64,000 nucleotides of DNA from Streptomyces rimosus (GTDB lineage: Bacteria > Actinomycetota > Actinomycetes > Streptomycetales > Streptomycetaceae), in the NCBI RefSeq assembly GCF_008704655.1, contig NZ_CP023688.1:6253501-6317500 (forward strand). Direction: 5' to 3'. Every line of letters begins with the position of its first letter. Position 1 is the first letter of the stretch. The notes beneath the pieces were generated by a model. It did not search any database, was not told where the DNA came from, and saw nothing but the letters and a program-made list of their open reading frames with translations. Below, in pieces: positions 9,838 to 18,764 of the stretch. The translations under genes and the position numbers were made by a program.

Positions 9838-9881
9838 GGGCGGCACCCGGCACCGCGCAGCGCCCAGTAGGGTCTGCACGC

Positions 9882-10511
9882 ATGGGAGAGCAGACAGGGC
9901 CCGTGAAGCGGCGGCTCGGAGTGATGGGCGGAACGTTCGACCCGATCCATCACGGACACCTGGTCGCCGCCAGCGAGGTGGCCAGCCAGTTCCACCTCGA
10001 CGAGGTCATCTTCGTGCCGACGGGGCAGCCGTGGCAGAAGAGCCACAAGACGGTGTCCCCGGCCGAGGACCGGTATCTGATGACGGTCATCGCGACCGCG
10101 TCCAACCCGCAGTTCTCCGTCAGCCGCATCGACATCGACCGCGGCGGCAAGACCTACACCATCGACACGCTGCGCGAGCTGCACCAGCAGCACCGTGACG
10201 CGGACCTCTTCTTCATCACCGGCGCCGACGCGCTCGGCCAGATCCTGACCTGGCACGACGCGCCGGAGCTGTTCTCGCTCGCCCACTTCATCGGGGTGAC
10301 CAGGCCCGGGCACATACTCGCCGACCCAGGGCTCCCCGAAGGGGCGGTGTCCCTGGTCGAGGTGCCGGCCCTGGCCATCTCCTCGACCGACTGCCGGGCG
10401 CGCGTCGCCCAGGGGGATCCGGTCTGGTACCTGGTTCCGGACGGCGTCGTGCGCTACATCGACAAGCGCGACCTGTACCGCGAGGACCCGGCCGGCCACG
10501 ACGGCCGTTGA
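9882..10511 (+). CDS. nadD: Nicotinate-nucleotide adenylyltransferase
   Basis: NadD transfers AMP from ATP to nicotinate mononucleotide in NAD synthesis. The 209 residues contain the nucleotidyltransferase signature [12 protein letters not shown] near the N-terminus and the [10 protein letters not shown] motif near the C-terminus. The frame is open upstream, but ATG 9882 gives the family start; a GTG at 9903 is an alternative. TAGGGT at 9868-9873 sits 8 nt before the ATG. The nadD, lytR-like, rsfS, phosphatase order is a conserved actinomycete block. Confidence 0.96.
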   Translation: MGEQTGPVKRRLGVMGGTFDPIHHGHLVAASEVASQFHLDEVIFVPTGQPWQKSHKTVSPAEDRYLMTVIATASNPQFSVSRIDIDRGGKTYTIDTLRELHQQHRDADLFFITGADALGQILTWHDAPELFSLAHFIGVTRPGHILADPGLPEGAVSLVEVPALAISSTDCRARVAQGDPVWYLVPDGVVRYIDKRDLYREDPAGHDGR

Positions 10512-10571
10512 CATCCGCTGACGACGGCCGCCGACGACGACCGCCGACGGGGCTCACGGAAAGGGGCACCG

Positions 10572-12419
10572 GTGAACGACCGACAGGACCCGTACGTGCC
10601 GCAGGACCCGTATGCCCACCAGGAGCAGCAGGGACAGCAAGCGCAGCAGCAGGGCCGGCCGTACGCCTATGACGCCTACGGGCGGCCGGTCTACCAGGAG
10701 GCGCCGCAGCAGGTCGCGTACGACCAGTACGGGCAGCCGGTGGGCTACGACCCGTATGGCGGACAGGCTCCGTACGACCCTTATGGCCAGCAGCAGCACG
10801 GCGGGCAGCAGGGGCCGGAACAGCCCGGCGCGGGGCACCAGGGATACGGCTACGACCCGTACGGCCACCAGCAGGCGCCCCAGGAGCAGTACGGCCAGCA
10901 GTACGACCCGTACGGCAACCCCCAGCAGGCTCAGCAGCAACAGCAGCAGCAGGGGTGGATTCCGCAGCAGTCGGCGCAGCCGTCGTACGAGCAGGTCTCC
11001 TACCAGGAGCCGGAGCAGCAGCAGTACGGACAGCCCGCCCAGCAGCCTGCTCAGCAGCCCGTCCAGTCGCACGCCCAGCCGCCCGCCCAGGAGACCGGTG
11101 ACCGGGCGCCGCGCGGCCGGACGGCGGACACCGCGGACCGGGCGGCGTCCCCGGGCCCCGACGGCGCCCCGGACTACCGCACCGAGCAGTTCTCGTTCAT
11201 AGAGGAGCCGGCCGAGGACTCGGAAGACGTCATCGACTGGCTCAAGTTCACCGAGAGCCGCACCGAGCGGCGCGAGGAGGCCAAGCGGCGCGGGCGCAGC
11301 CGCAAGGTCATGCTGATAGTGCTGCTGGTCCTGCTGCTCGTCGGCGGCGTCGGCTACCTGTGGTGGGCGGGCAAACTGCCCGGCCTCTCGGGTGCCGGGG
11401 CGGGCAAGGAAGGCGGGGCGGCCGGACAGAAGCGCGACGTGCTCGTCGTGCACCTGAAGGACCCGAAGGGCAACAGCAGCACCGCGCTCCTGGTGGACAA
11501 CGAGGGCGCCCACAAGGGCACCACCGTCCTGCTGCCCAACAATCTCGCGGTCTCCACCGAGGACGGCGGGTCCACGACCCTGGCCAAGTCCGTCAAGGAC
11601 CAGGGCATCGACACCACCAGGGAGGCCCTGAACACCCTCTTCGGCGCCGACATCAAGGCCAGCTGGCGGCTGGACACCCCGTACCTGGAGAACCTGGTCG
11701 AGACGACCGGCGGCATCACGGTGGACACCGACGCCACCGTGCCCGGCGCCAAGAAGGGCGACAACCCGCTGGTCAAGCAGGGCAAGGCGCAGGAGCTGAA
11801 CGGCCAGGCGGCCGTCGCGTACGCCACCTACCAGGCGCCCGGCGAGCCGCAGACCAAGCAGCTGGAGCGCTTCGGACAGGTGATGCAGGCCACTCTGAAG
11901 AAGGTCTCCAGCGACGCGGACGGCGCGACGGCCACCGTGAAGTCGCTCCTGCAGATCCTGGACCCGCCGCTCACCGAGGCGGAGCTGGGCAGCTCGCTGG
12001 CCCAGCGGGCCGAGCTGGCGAAGTCCGGCGCCTACGGGACCACCCTGCTGCCGGTGCAGCCGGACGGCACGCTCAGCAAGCAGGCGGCGGACGGCGTGGT
12101 CAAGGAGGTGCTCGGTGGCACCCTCAAGAAGGCCGACCCCACCGCCACCGCACGGATCAGCGTCCAGAACGCCACCGGCAAGAAGGAAGCGACCGACAAG
12201 GCGCGGATCGCCCTGGTCAACGGCGGCTACTCGTTCGTCGACGGCGGTACGGCGGCGGCGAAGCCCGCCTCCGAGGTGACGTACGCGGACGCCGCCCAGA
12301 AGACGAAGGCCGAGGAGGCCGCCAAGACGCTGGGCCTGCCGGCCGGCGCGGTCAAGCAGGGCAAGGCCGCCCCGAACGCGGACGTGATGATCGTCCTGGG
12401 GCAGGACTACAAGGGCTGA
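10572..12419 (+). CDS. LytR-like membrane protein with Gln-rich N-terminus and LytR_C domain
   Basis: The 615 residues have three parts. A cytoplasmic Gln/Tyr/Pro-rich region (about 1-170) contains many DPYG/QYDPYG repeats. One transmembrane helix (about 243-262, MLIVLLVLLLVGGVGYLWW) follows. The outer part resembles a LytR-CpsA-Psr (LCP) domain and ends in a LytR C-terminal domain (about 530-615, ISVQNATGKKEATDKARIAL). LCP enzymes attach glycopolymers to peptidoglycan. The usual RSDT and IPRDT motifs are replaced by KRDV and LPNNL, so transferase activity is doubtful. GTG start with a GGAAAGGGG site. It lies between nadD and rsfS. Confidence 0.85.
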   Translation: MNDRQDPYVPQDPYAHQEQQGQQAQQQGRPYAYDAYGRPVYQEAPQQVAYDQYGQPVGYDPYGGQAPYDPYGQQQHGGQQGPEQPGAGHQGYGYDPYGHQQAPQEQYGQQYDPYGNPQQAQQQQQQQGWIPQQSAQPSYEQVSYQEPEQQQYGQPAQQPAQQPVQSHAQPPAQETGDRAPRGRTADTADRAASPGPDGAPDYRTEQFSFIEEPAEDSEDVIDWLKFTESRTERREEAKRRGRSRKVMLIVLLVLLLVGGVGYLWWAGKLPGLSGAGAGKEGGAAGQKRDVLVVHLKDPKGNSSTALLVDNEGAHKGTTVLLPNNLAVSTEDGGSTTLAKSVKDQGIDTTREALNTLFGADIKASWRLDTPYLENLVETTGGITVDTDATVPGAKKGDNPLVKQGKAQELNGQAAVAYATYQAPGEPQTKQLERFGQVMQATLKKVSSDADGATATVKSLLQILDPPLTEAELGSSLAQRAELAKSGAYGTTLLPVQPDGTLSKQAADGVVKEVLGGTLKKADPTATARISVQNATGKKEATDKARIALVNGGYSFVDGGTAAAKPASEVTYADAAQKTKAEEAAKTLGLPAGAVKQGKAAPNADVMIVLGQDYKG

Positions 12420-12592
12420 GGGGCCGGGCGGGGCGCGGCACGGGCCGACGGGCCCGGCCGCCCCGGCCCGGCCGGGCCCCGTACGAGGGCGGTGCCCCGG
12501 CACCGGGCCCCCGCCCGTAAAGTCCGGCGGGAGTGTCGGCGGTCCGTGAGACCCTTGGTGGGTACCTGACCACCGATCCCGAAAGCTGGATT

Positions 12593-13027
12593 GTGACCGC
12601 CACCGACCGCTCCATCGAGCTCATCCAGGCCGCCGCACAGGCGGCCGCCGACAAGCTCGCGCACGACATCATCGCGTACGACGTCAGCGACGTGCTCTCC
12701 ATCACCGACGCGTTCCTGCTGGCCTCGGCCCCCAACGACCGCCAGGTCAAGTCGATCGTCGACGAGATCGAGGAGCGGCTGAACAAGGACCTGGGCGCCA
12801 AGCCGGTGCGCCGCGAGGGCGACCGCGAGGCCCGCTGGGTGCTGCTCGACTACGTGGACATCGTCATCCACGTCCAGCACAGCGAAGAGCGCGTCTTCTA
12901 CGCCCTTGAGCGGCTCTGGAAGGACTGCCCCGAGCTCGACCTGCCCGAGGAGGCCAAGGCCACCCGCGGCAAGGCCGCCGCGCACGCCGAGGCCACCGCG
13001 GCCGAGCAGGACGGAGAGCTGAGCTGA
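12593..13027 (+). CDS. rsfS: Ribosome silencing factor RsfS
   Basis: RsfS binds ribosomal protein L14 on the 50S subunit and blocks subunit joining in poor conditions. The DUF143 core is present (DIIAYDVSDVLSITDAFLLASAPNDRQ..., REGDREARWVLLDYVDIVIHV). The GTG at 12593 (VTATDRSIELIQAAAQ) gives 144 residues and the family N-terminus; an upstream in-frame GTG at 12533 would add 20 unconserved residues. An Ala/Glu-rich tail ends at a TGA that overlaps the next start by 3 nt, so translational coupling is likely. Confidence 0.93.
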   Translation: MTATDRSIELIQAAAQAAADKLAHDIIAYDVSDVLSITDAFLLASAPNDRQVKSIVDEIEERLNKDLGAKPVRREGDREARWVLLDYVDIVIHVQHSEERVFYALERLWKDCPELDLPEEAKATRGKAAAHAEATAAEQDGELS

Positions 13028-13677
13028 ACGGCACCAAGGGCGGCCGGGGCCGCCGCATAGTCCTGTGGCGCCACGGCCAGACGGCGTGGAACCTGGAGCG
13101 CCGCTTCCAGGGCACCACCGACATCGAGCTGACCGAGGAGGGCCTGGCGCAGGCGCGCCGCGCCGCCCGGCTGCTCGCGGCCCTCGAACCGGACGCGATC
13201 ATCGCCTCCGACCTGCGCCGCGCCGCCGCCACGGCCGGTGAGCTGGCGGCCGTCACCGGCCTGGAGGTCGCGTACGACGAAGCGCTGCGCGAGACGTACG
13301 CGGGCGCCTGGCAGGGCCTGACCCACGAGGAGATCGTGGAGCTGTACGGCGAGCAGTACGCGGCGTGGAAGCGCGGCGAGCCCGTACGGCGCGGCGGCGG
13401 CGAGCTGGAGACCGAGGTGGCCGACCGCGCGGCCCCCGTCGTGGAGCGCAACGCGGACAAGCTGCCGGACGGCGGCACCCTGGTCGTGGTCAGCCACGGC
13501 GGCACGATCCGTACGACCATCGGACGGCTGCTGGGTCTGGAGTCCCGCCACTGGGAGGGACTGGGCGGCCTGTCGAACTGCTGCTGGTCCGTGCTCGGCG
13601 AGGGCGCGCGCGGCTGGCGCCTGCTGGAGCACAACGCCGGCACGCTGCCGGAGCCGGTGCTCGGCGACGACACCTGA
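13024..13677 (+). CDS. Histidine phosphatase (phosphoglycerate-mutase-like), probable CTG start
   Basis: A histidine-phosphatase-superfamily enzyme of about 217 residues, with the phospho-acceptor motif LWRHGQTAWNLERRFQG and the second histidine in VVVSHGGTIRTTI. The superfamily includes phosphoglycerate mutases and alpha-ribazole or sugar phosphatases; the substrate cannot be assigned. The motif begins only about 16 codons after the rsfS stop. The frame closes upstream with no ATG, GTG or TTG in between. The best start is CTG 13024, inside a CTGA overlap with the rsfS stop and 7 nt after GGAG (13013-13016). Confidence 0.88.
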   Translation: MNGTKGGRGRRIVLWRHGQTAWNLERRFQGTTDIELTEEGLAQARRAARLLAALEPDAIIASDLRRAAATAGELAAVTGLEVAYDEALRETYAGAWQGLTHEEIVELYGEQYAAWKRGEPVRRGGGELETEVADRAAPVVERNADKLPDGGTLVVVSHGGTIRTTIGRLLGLESRHWEGLGGLSNCCWSVLGEGARGWRLLEHNAGTLPEPVLGDDT

Positions 13678-13768
13678 GCGGGCCTGCCGCGGGCCGCGGC
13701 GAGGCCCCGCGGACCGCCCCGCCGGCGGCCCGGAGGGACCGGATTTCACATCTGGGCAGGTCGCAGGC

Positions 13769-13774
13769 TAAAGT
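13769..13774 (+). promoter_or_regulatory. Candidate -10 for the first tRNA-Ala
   Basis: TAAAGT at 13769-13774 lies about 55 nt before the tRNA; a weak TTTCAC at 13744-13749 could be its -35. Tentative. Confidence 0.3.
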
Positions 13775-13828
13775 TCTTCTTGTTCGCGGCGCCGCCGGGG
13801 AAAACCCCGGAGGAGCGGAACAAGACCC

Positions 13829-13901
13829 GGGGCTATAGCTCAGTTGGTAGAGCGCCTGCATGGCATGCAGGAGGTCAGGAGTTCAATTCTCCTTAGCTCC
13901 A
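13829..13901 (+). tRNA. tRNA-Ala, anticodon GGC (copy 1)
   Basis: The 73-nt cloverleaf has acceptor GGGGCTA paired with TAGCTCC (one G-U), a D-arm with AGCTCAGTTGGTAGAGC and a five-base anticodon stem CCTGC/GCAGG. The loop ATGGCAT gives anticodon GGC, and the T-arm is AGGAG-TTCAATT-CTCCT. The CCA end is not encoded beyond the discriminator A. An identical copy lies at 18063-18135. Confidence 0.97.
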
Positions 13902-13910
13902 CACCTCGGA

Positions 13911-13943
13911 TGATCCCGTCTCCCGCTCAGGGAGGCGGGATCA
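13911..13943 (+). terminator. Terminator of tRNA-Ala copy 1
   Basis: A 14-bp stem (13911-13924 with 13930-13943, one G-U) with a 5-nt loop begins 10 nt after the tRNA. Confidence 0.75.
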
Positions 13944-14064
13944 TTGCGTATCCGACGCCCGGCAGCGGCGGTGTGCTGATCGAAGCCGCCACGGCAGCGG
14001 GACTGACCCGGTCGGCGGTCCGTGGCAGAATTCGGACGGCGCCGGCAGGGGAGGAGAGGACGCG

Positions 14065-14310
14065 ATGCCCACGAGCATCATGGAGGAGGTCGAGGACCCG
14101 TACGCCGCGCCCGCGGCCCGGGGATCCGGCCCGCTGCCGGAGGCCGCGCCCCGCCCCAGCCATTGCGCCCGGCCCGCCGGTGCCGTGTGCGGCACGGCCG
14201 GCGCCGTCCTCCAGTGCCCCTCCTGCGGCTCGCCCCACGTGGCCCAGGTGCTGGGCGACAACGGCGGCATCTCGTTCGTGTGTACGGCCTGCGGCCACAG
14301 CTGGAGCTGA
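14065..14310 (+). CDS. Small zinc-ribbon protein (81 aa)
   Basis: The C-terminal half carries a four-Cys ribbon: CPSCGSPHVAQVLG, then VCTACGHSW. Two CxxC knuckles about 20 residues apart resemble those of TFIIS/RPB9-type or transposase ribbons. The N-terminal 45 residues are Pro/Ala-rich and look disordered. The ATG at 14065 fits; GGAGAGGAC upstream can serve as a ribosome-binding site. It is followed after 3 nt by another CxxC mini-protein, so the two are probably co-translated. Function unknown; nucleic-acid or protein binding is the usual role of such ribbons. Confidence 0.75.
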   Translation: MPTSIMEEVEDPYAAPAARGSGPLPEAAPRPSHCARPAGAVCGTAGAVLQCPSCGSPHVAQVLGDNGGISFVCTACGHSWS

Positions 14311-14313
14311 CGG

Positions 14314-14547
14314 ATGGGCGCTCACAGCAGGAAATGCGACTGGTGCGGCAGCGGAACGCCGATCGTGCGGGACATGGAGCCGGTCAACGCCGACTACCAG
14401 TACTGGTGCGAGGAGTGCGCGCGGGCGCTCGTCATAAAGGGCGACCCCATCGAGACGTACCGCGAACTCGACGGGGAGCCGATCTACGGGCGGCTGCTGG
14501 ACGAGCACTGCACGCTGAAGCGTTTCTATTCGTTCGCCACGGCTTAG
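14314..14547 (+). CDS. Small CxxC zinc-ribbon protein (77 aa)
   Basis: Two CxxC pairs (KCDWCG near residue 8 and WCEECAR near residue 32) suggest one zinc-ribbon. They are followed by a helical segment, ALVIKGDPIETYRELDGEP, and the end LDEHCTLKRFYSFATA. It begins 3 nt after the preceding zinc-ribbon gene and is expected to be translated with it. No catalytic motif is visible and I do not recognise the family beyond the ribbon. Confidence 0.72.
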   Translation: MGAHSRKCDWCGSGTPIVRDMEPVNADYQYWCEECARALVIKGDPIETYRELDGEPIYGRLLDEHCTLKRFYSFATA

Positions 14548-14744
14548 GTACGGGGCGGGGACGGATCCCGGCGGGACGGTCCGTAGGCGGCCGGGCGCGG
14601 CCCGGTGGTGCGGCAGGCGCGCGAAATCTTCCGCCGATTTCTCCGGGAGGGCGGAACTCCACCGGAACGCGGGTGCGTTGACGGGGCGAAAGCTGCCGCC
14701 GGAGACGGCCGGCGGCACGGGGGAAGCACTACGGGGGTCGCGTC

Positions 14745-16577
14745 ATGAGCGACATGACCATCAATCCTGTCCGGCAGGCACCGGCGCATCCGCCCCGCGA
14801 CGCGCACAAGCGGGCGGCCATGGCCGGACTGACACCCTTCATCGACGCGCTGCGCGTCCCGCCCGTCCTGCGGCCGGGCCGCAAGGAGGCGCTGCGCGGC
14901 ATCGACATCGACCAGACCACCACCTGGGTGCGGCTGCACTCCGAGCTGCCGCCGACGAAGGTGTGGGCGTACGGCGGCCACTATCCGGGCCCGACGATCG
15001 AGGTGCGCCGCGGCCGGCGGCTGCGCGTCAACTGGAACAACCGCCTCACCGGCGCCCATCCGGTGACGGCCTTCGAGGCGAAGCAGGCCGTCGGCGCACC
15101 GCCGCCGACCGACGAGCCGGGCCGCCGCGGGGACGGCACGCTACTGGACGGCGTCGCCGCCCTCCCGCCCTGGACGGTCACGCATGTGCACGGCGCGGTG
15201 ACCGGCGGCGGCAACGACGGCTGGTCGGAGAATGCCGTCCTGCCCGGCGACACCCAGCGCGCGGAGTATCCCAACGACCACCGTGCGACGGCCTGGTGGT
15301 ACCACGACCACGCCATGGACATCACGCGCTGGAACGTCTTCGCGGGCCTGACGGGCATGTACCTGATCCGGGACGACGAGGAGGACATGCTCCATCTGCC
15401 CTCCGGGCGGCGGGAGATACCGCTCGTCATCCAGGACCGCAACCTCGACACGGACGCCGAGGGCTGCCTGACGGGCCGTCTGCTCCACAAGACCCTGATC
15501 GGGCGACTGGGCAAGGAGGGCAAGAACGTCACCCAGCCCTTCGTCGGCCCGTACACCCTCGTCAACGGCGTCATCTGGCCGTACGCCGACGTCGAGGCGT
15601 GCTGGTACCGCTTCCGGGTGCTGAACGCGGCGAACAGCCGCACCTTCCGGCTCCGGCTGGTGGACGACGCGACCGGTGTGCCGGTGACGGGCGCGGTGTG
15701 GCAGATCGGCTCGGACGGAGGGCTGCTGCCGCGCCCGGTCCCTGGGGACGAGGAACTGTCCGTGGCGCCCGCCGAGCGGATGGACGTGCTGGTCGACTTC
15801 GCCCGGCTGCGCGGCCGTACGCTCCGGCTCGTCAACGCGGACCCCAGGGTGGCGTGTCCGGACGTGATGCAGTTCCGGGTGGGCGCGGCGCGGGTGCCCG
15901 ACCCGTTCGTGCTGCCGCAGGTGATCTCCCCGTCGTTCGAGCGGCTCACCCACGGCTCGGTGCCCGCCCACGAGCACCGGCTCATCGCCCTCACCCCGCC
16001 CGGCGCGGTCGGCAACTACCACCCCGAGATGTGGGAGATGCGGGAGGTTCCCGAGGCGGAGGTGCGGATTCCCTCCGAGGGCGTCATCCAGATCCGCGGC
16101 GCGAACGGCACGGTGCGCACCTACCGCCGTACGGCCCGGATGTTCGACGACGCGCTCGGCCACCTGATCCGGCACGGCGACTGGGAGCAGTGGAGCTTTT
16201 TGAACCTGGGCGGCATCAGCCACCCGATGCACCTCCACCTGGTCGACTTCCAGGTGCTGGCCCGGCACCGCTACCCGGCCGACCCGAACACCCCGTACGA
16301 CCGCGATCTCGGCGGCACCCGCGCCCCGCTCGACCACGGCGGTCCGGAGCCGGTTTCCCCCGGCGACCAGGGCTGGAAGGACGTCATACAGGTCCCGCCG
16401 GGCGAGATGGTCGAGGTGATCGGCCGCTTCCAGGGCGCCACGGGCCGGTTCATGTACCACTGCCACATCCTGGAGCACGAGGACACGGGGATGATGCGCC
16501 CGTTCGTCGTCATGCCGCGCGAGGTGCTGAAGTTCCATCACCATGCGCCGGGCGGGCACGGCCACGACGGCCACTGA
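14745..16577 (+). CDS. Multicopper oxidase (phenoxazinone-synthase / CotA-like)
   Basis: A 610-residue three-cupredoxin-domain oxidase with all four copper motifs. HVHG is at 147-150 and WYHDH at 185-189. HPMHLH is at 493-498. [14 protein letters not shown] has Cys573 and axial Met583 for type 1 copper. Such enzymes couple oxidation of phenols or aminophenols to reduction of O2 to water. The long insert near residues 100-135 and the overall pattern resemble phenoxazinone synthase and bacterial CotA or bilirubin oxidase. No Tat or Sec signal peptide is seen, so it is probably cytoplasmic. It stands alone between two tRNA-Ala genes, and the natural substrate is unknown. Confidence 0.93.
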   Translation: MSDMTINPVRQAPAHPPRDAHKRAAMAGLTPFIDALRVPPVLRPGRKEALRGIDIDQTTTWVRLHSELPPTKVWAYGGHYPGPTIEVRRGRRLRVNWNNRLTGAHPVTAFEAKQAVGAPPPTDEPGRRGDGTLLDGVAALPPWTVTHVHGAVTGGGNDGWSENAVLPGDTQRAEYPNDHRATAWWYHDHAMDITRWNVFAGLTGMYLIRDDEEDMLHLPSGRREIPLVIQDRNLDTDAEGCLTGRLLHKTLIGRLGKEGKNVTQPFVGPYTLVNGVIWPYADVEACWYRFRVLNAANSRTFRLRLVDDATGVPVTGAVWQIGSDGGLLPRPVPGDEELSVAPAERMDVLVDFARLRGRTLRLVNADPRVACPDVMQFRVGAARVPDPFVLPQVISPSFERLTHGSVPAHEHRLIALTPPGAVGNYHPEMWEMREVPEAEVRIPSEGVIQIRGANGTVRTYRRTARMFDDALGHLIRHGDWEQWSFLNLGGISHPMHLHLVDFQVLARHRYPADPNTPYDRDLGGTRAPLDHGGPEPVSPGDQGWKDVIQVPPGEMVEVIGRFQGATGRFMYHCHILEHEDTGMMRPFVVMPREVLKFHHHAPGGHGHDGH

Positions 16578-16591
16578 GAGGGGCCGGGAAC

Positions 16592-17899
16592 CTACGGGGT
16601 TGTACGGTCCCGCCGCAGCAGCACGGCGGTCAGGGCCAGGAAGGCCAGTCCGGCGATCGGGTAGATGCCGGACAGCAGCATCTGGCCGCCGTTCTGGTGG
16701 AGTTCCTCGTGGTGGTGGTAGCGGTGCGGCACGAACCAGAGGGCGTACGAGCAGAAGAGGAGCCCCATCGCGAGCGTCCCCGCCCACCACCGCTTGCCGC
16801 TGCGGCTGCCGAAGCTGCCGCGGGCCATCGCCTCCGAGCCGAGCAGGATCAGCATCGGCACGCCCCACACCCAGTGGTGCGACCAGGAGATCGGGCTGAC
16901 CAGCAGGGCGGTCACCGCGCAGGCGACGGCCGCCCAGGCCCGGCGGCCGCGCAGCAGCGCGCCGGCCGCGAGGGCCAGCCCGAGGACGGCGACGATCGCC
17001 GCTGCCGCAAGCCACCACAGACCCGGATCGTGGGTGTGCAGCAGCCGGGCCAGCGCGCCGCGCAGCGACTGGTTGGCGGTGATCTCGACCTCGCCGACCC
17101 GGTCGGCGGCGAAGATGATCTCCGTCCAGAAGCGCCGGGAGTCGTGCGGCAGCACGAGAGCGGACAGCAGGGCGGTGCCCAGGAAGGTGAGGCAGGCCAC
17201 GGCGGCCTGCCGCAGCCAGGGGTTCCACGCGCCCCGCGGACCCGAGCCTGCGCGCAGGCGCTGCCAGCCCCGTACGAGACCGGCCAGCGCGAGGAAGACC
17301 GCGAACAGGGCCGGGGTGAGCTTGATGCCCGCCGCCAGGCCGATGCCGACACCGGCCCACCGGTTGGTGTCCTTGCGGGTCAGGTCCCACAGGACCAGCA
17401 CGGCGAGCAGCAGGTTGATCTGCCCGTAGCGCAGCGTCGTCCACACCGGCTCGCACCAGACCAGCACCGCGGCCACGGCGAGCGCCGCGGCGAGCGGGGG
17501 TATGCGCCGGGGGCGGCCGGCGAGCCGGAGGCCGAGGTGCACGACCGCCACCAGCAGCAGGAGGTTGCCAAGGGTGGCGAGGGTGCGCATCTCCGGCACG
17601 CCGACCAGCGTCAGCGGCGTGAACAGCAGCGCCGCGAAGGGCGGGTAGGTGTTGGGCAGGTTCGCGGAGGTCGCGACCATGTCGTAGAGGTCCTCGCCGT
17701 TGCGGGCGGTCCAGCCCTCGGCGCGGTAGACCATCAGATCGATCATCGTCACGTGCGCCAGCCGCTGCACGATCCAGAAGGCGGCGAAGGAGACCGCACA
17801 GCCCACCGCCGCCATCAGCAGCGGACGGCGGCGGACGAAGTCCCTCAGCGGGGTACGGCCGCCGGGTGCGGCGGACCGTTCCAGCTCCAGCGCGGACAC
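16592..17899 (-). CDS. GT87-type polyprenyl-phosphate-mannose mannosyltransferase
   Basis: An integral membrane protein of about 435 residues with 9-11 hydrophobic helices and the DUF2029/GT87 hallmarks (IDLMVYRAEG, an early Asp; NTYPPFAALLF; LRYGQINLLL; GIKLTPALFAVF; ISWSHHWVW). Relatives such as actinobacterial PimE add mannose from polyprenyl-phosphate-mannose outside the membrane. The frame extends to 18058, but GTG 17899 is preferred. GGGGAG lies 9 nt upstream, and a longer start would run through the promoter of the divergent tRNA. It is convergent with the multicopper oxidase, 14 bp apart. Confidence 0.87.
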   Translation of the reverse strand: MSALELERSAAPGGRTPLRDFVRRRPLLMAAVGCAVSFAAFWIVQRLAHVTMIDLMVYRAEGWTARNGEDLYDMVATSANLPNTYPPFAALLFTPLTLVGVPEMRTLATLGNLLLLVAVVHLGLRLAGRPRRIPPLAAALAVAAVLVWCEPVWTTLRYGQINLLLAVLVLWDLTRKDTNRWAGVGIGLAAGIKLTPALFAVFLALAGLVRGWQRLRAGSGPRGAWNPWLRQAAVACLTFLGTALLSALVLPHDSRRFWTEIIFAADRVGEVEITANQSLRGALARLLHTHDPGLWWLAAAAIVAVLGLALAAGALLRGRRAWAAVACAVTALLVSPISWSHHWVWGVPMLILLGSEAMARGSFGSRSGKRWWAGTLAMGLLFCSYALWFVPHRYHHHEELHQNGGQMLLSGIYPIAGLAFLALTAVLLRRDRTTP

Positions 17900-17981
17900 G
17901 GCGTACAGCTCCCCAGGACGAATCGGGCACGGCCCGCCGACAGTACATCGAGCCGCCCCGAGGGGGCCGCGGGCAATCGAT

Positions 17982-18012
17982 TTGGCAGAAGGCGGGGAGG
18001 TCCGTGTAATGT
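17982..18012 (+). promoter_or_regulatory. Candidate promoter of tRNA-Ala copy 2
   Basis: TTGGCA (17982-17987) and TAATGT (18007-18012) with a 19-nt spacer lie about 50 nt before the tRNA. Confidence 0.45.
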
Positions 18013-18062
18013 AGGCGATGCCGCAGCGGGGAGCCGGAAGGAAACCGCGGCGGACCAAGTAA

Positions 18063-18135
18063 GGGGCTATAGCTCAGTTGGTAGAGCGCCTGCATGGCAT
18101 GCAGGAGGTCAGGAGTTCAATTCTCCTTAGCTCCA
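18063..18135 (+). tRNA. tRNA-Ala, anticodon GGC (copy 2)
   Basis: All 73 bases are identical to those at 13829-13901, with the same cloverleaf and GGC anticodon. The flanks differ completely, so only the mature gene is duplicated. It is followed by its own strong terminator. Confidence 0.97.
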
Positions 18136-18174
18136 CAGCAGGACGACAGTGAGTCAGCTCACGGAGTCCACGAT

Positions 18175-18205
18175 ATCCCGCCCGGTCGATGCGACCGGGC
18201 GGGAT
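18175..18205. terminator. Bidirectional terminator (tRNA-Ala copy 2 / VOC gene)
   Basis: A perfect 14-bp stem (18175-18188 with 18192-18205) with a 3-nt loop is followed by CTTTCGTTT on the plus strand. It lies between the tRNA and the convergent VOC gene. Confidence 0.8.
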
Positions 18206-18239
18206 CTTTCGTTTGCCGGTGCTTCCGCGGTCCGCGGGG

Positions 18240-18674
18240 TCAGTGGCCGTCCGGGGTCGGCCGGTGATGGACGTACTCCACCACCGTGCCGTCCGGGTGC
18301 CGGGCGTTGAACGCGGCCCCGGTCGGTACCTCCTGGAGCGGGAAGATGATCTCCGCCCCTTCGGCGACGAGCTTCTCGTGGTACGGGCGCACGTCGTCCA
18401 CCAGCAGCGTGCCGACGGTGGAGCGGAAGGGGCGCAGGTCCTCCTCGCCGCCCTCGATGAGCAGGAAGGCGCCGACCGTCGCCAGCCGGAGGTTCTCGGC
18501 GGGGAAGGAGAACCGGGCGTCCGCCTCGCGGTCCTGCAGACGCTCGTAGAACGCGATGCTCGCGTCCAGCCCGCCCGGCTCCACGAATACACGGATGAGG
18601 ACACGCGGTTCGGCGAGACCGGAGGAGTCGGTGCGCTTGCGCCGCACGGTGGCGGGGGCGTGGTGTCCGTCCAT
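18240..18674 (-). CDS. VOC (glyoxalase-like) family protein
   Basis: A 144-residue vicinal-oxygen-chelate protein. It opens with VLIRVFVEPGGLDASIAFYERL and has ENLRLATVGAFLLIEG, DDVRPYHEKLVAEGAEI and the closing strand FNARHPDGTVVEYVHH, which holds the usual terminal Glu ligand. Family members are metal-dependent isomerases, dioxygenases or antibiotic-binding resistance proteins; nothing here fixes the reaction. The first about 24 residues are charged and may be excess, since the VOC fold starts near VLIRVFV. Confidence 0.85.
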   Translation of the reverse strand: MDGHHAPATVRRKRTDSSGLAEPRVLIRVFVEPGGLDASIAFYERLQDREADARFSFPAENLRLATVGAFLLIEGGEEDLRPFRSTVGTLLVDDVRPYHEKLVAEGAEIIFPLQEVPTGAAFNARHPDGTVVEYVHHRPTPDGH

Positions 18675-18764
18675 GTGATCAGCTTGGCATGGGCATGCGC
18701 CGGACGAGGGGCGTTTCCGGAACGTCCCGGCCCGCCGCAGGACGGCCCGGTGACGCCCGGCCGC

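Noticed and set aside
14981..17900. Very long antisense frames opposite the multicopper oxidase, and frames joining it to the GT87 gene
   Set aside because: High GC content keeps antisense frames open; copper motifs and membrane helices are found only in the called frames.
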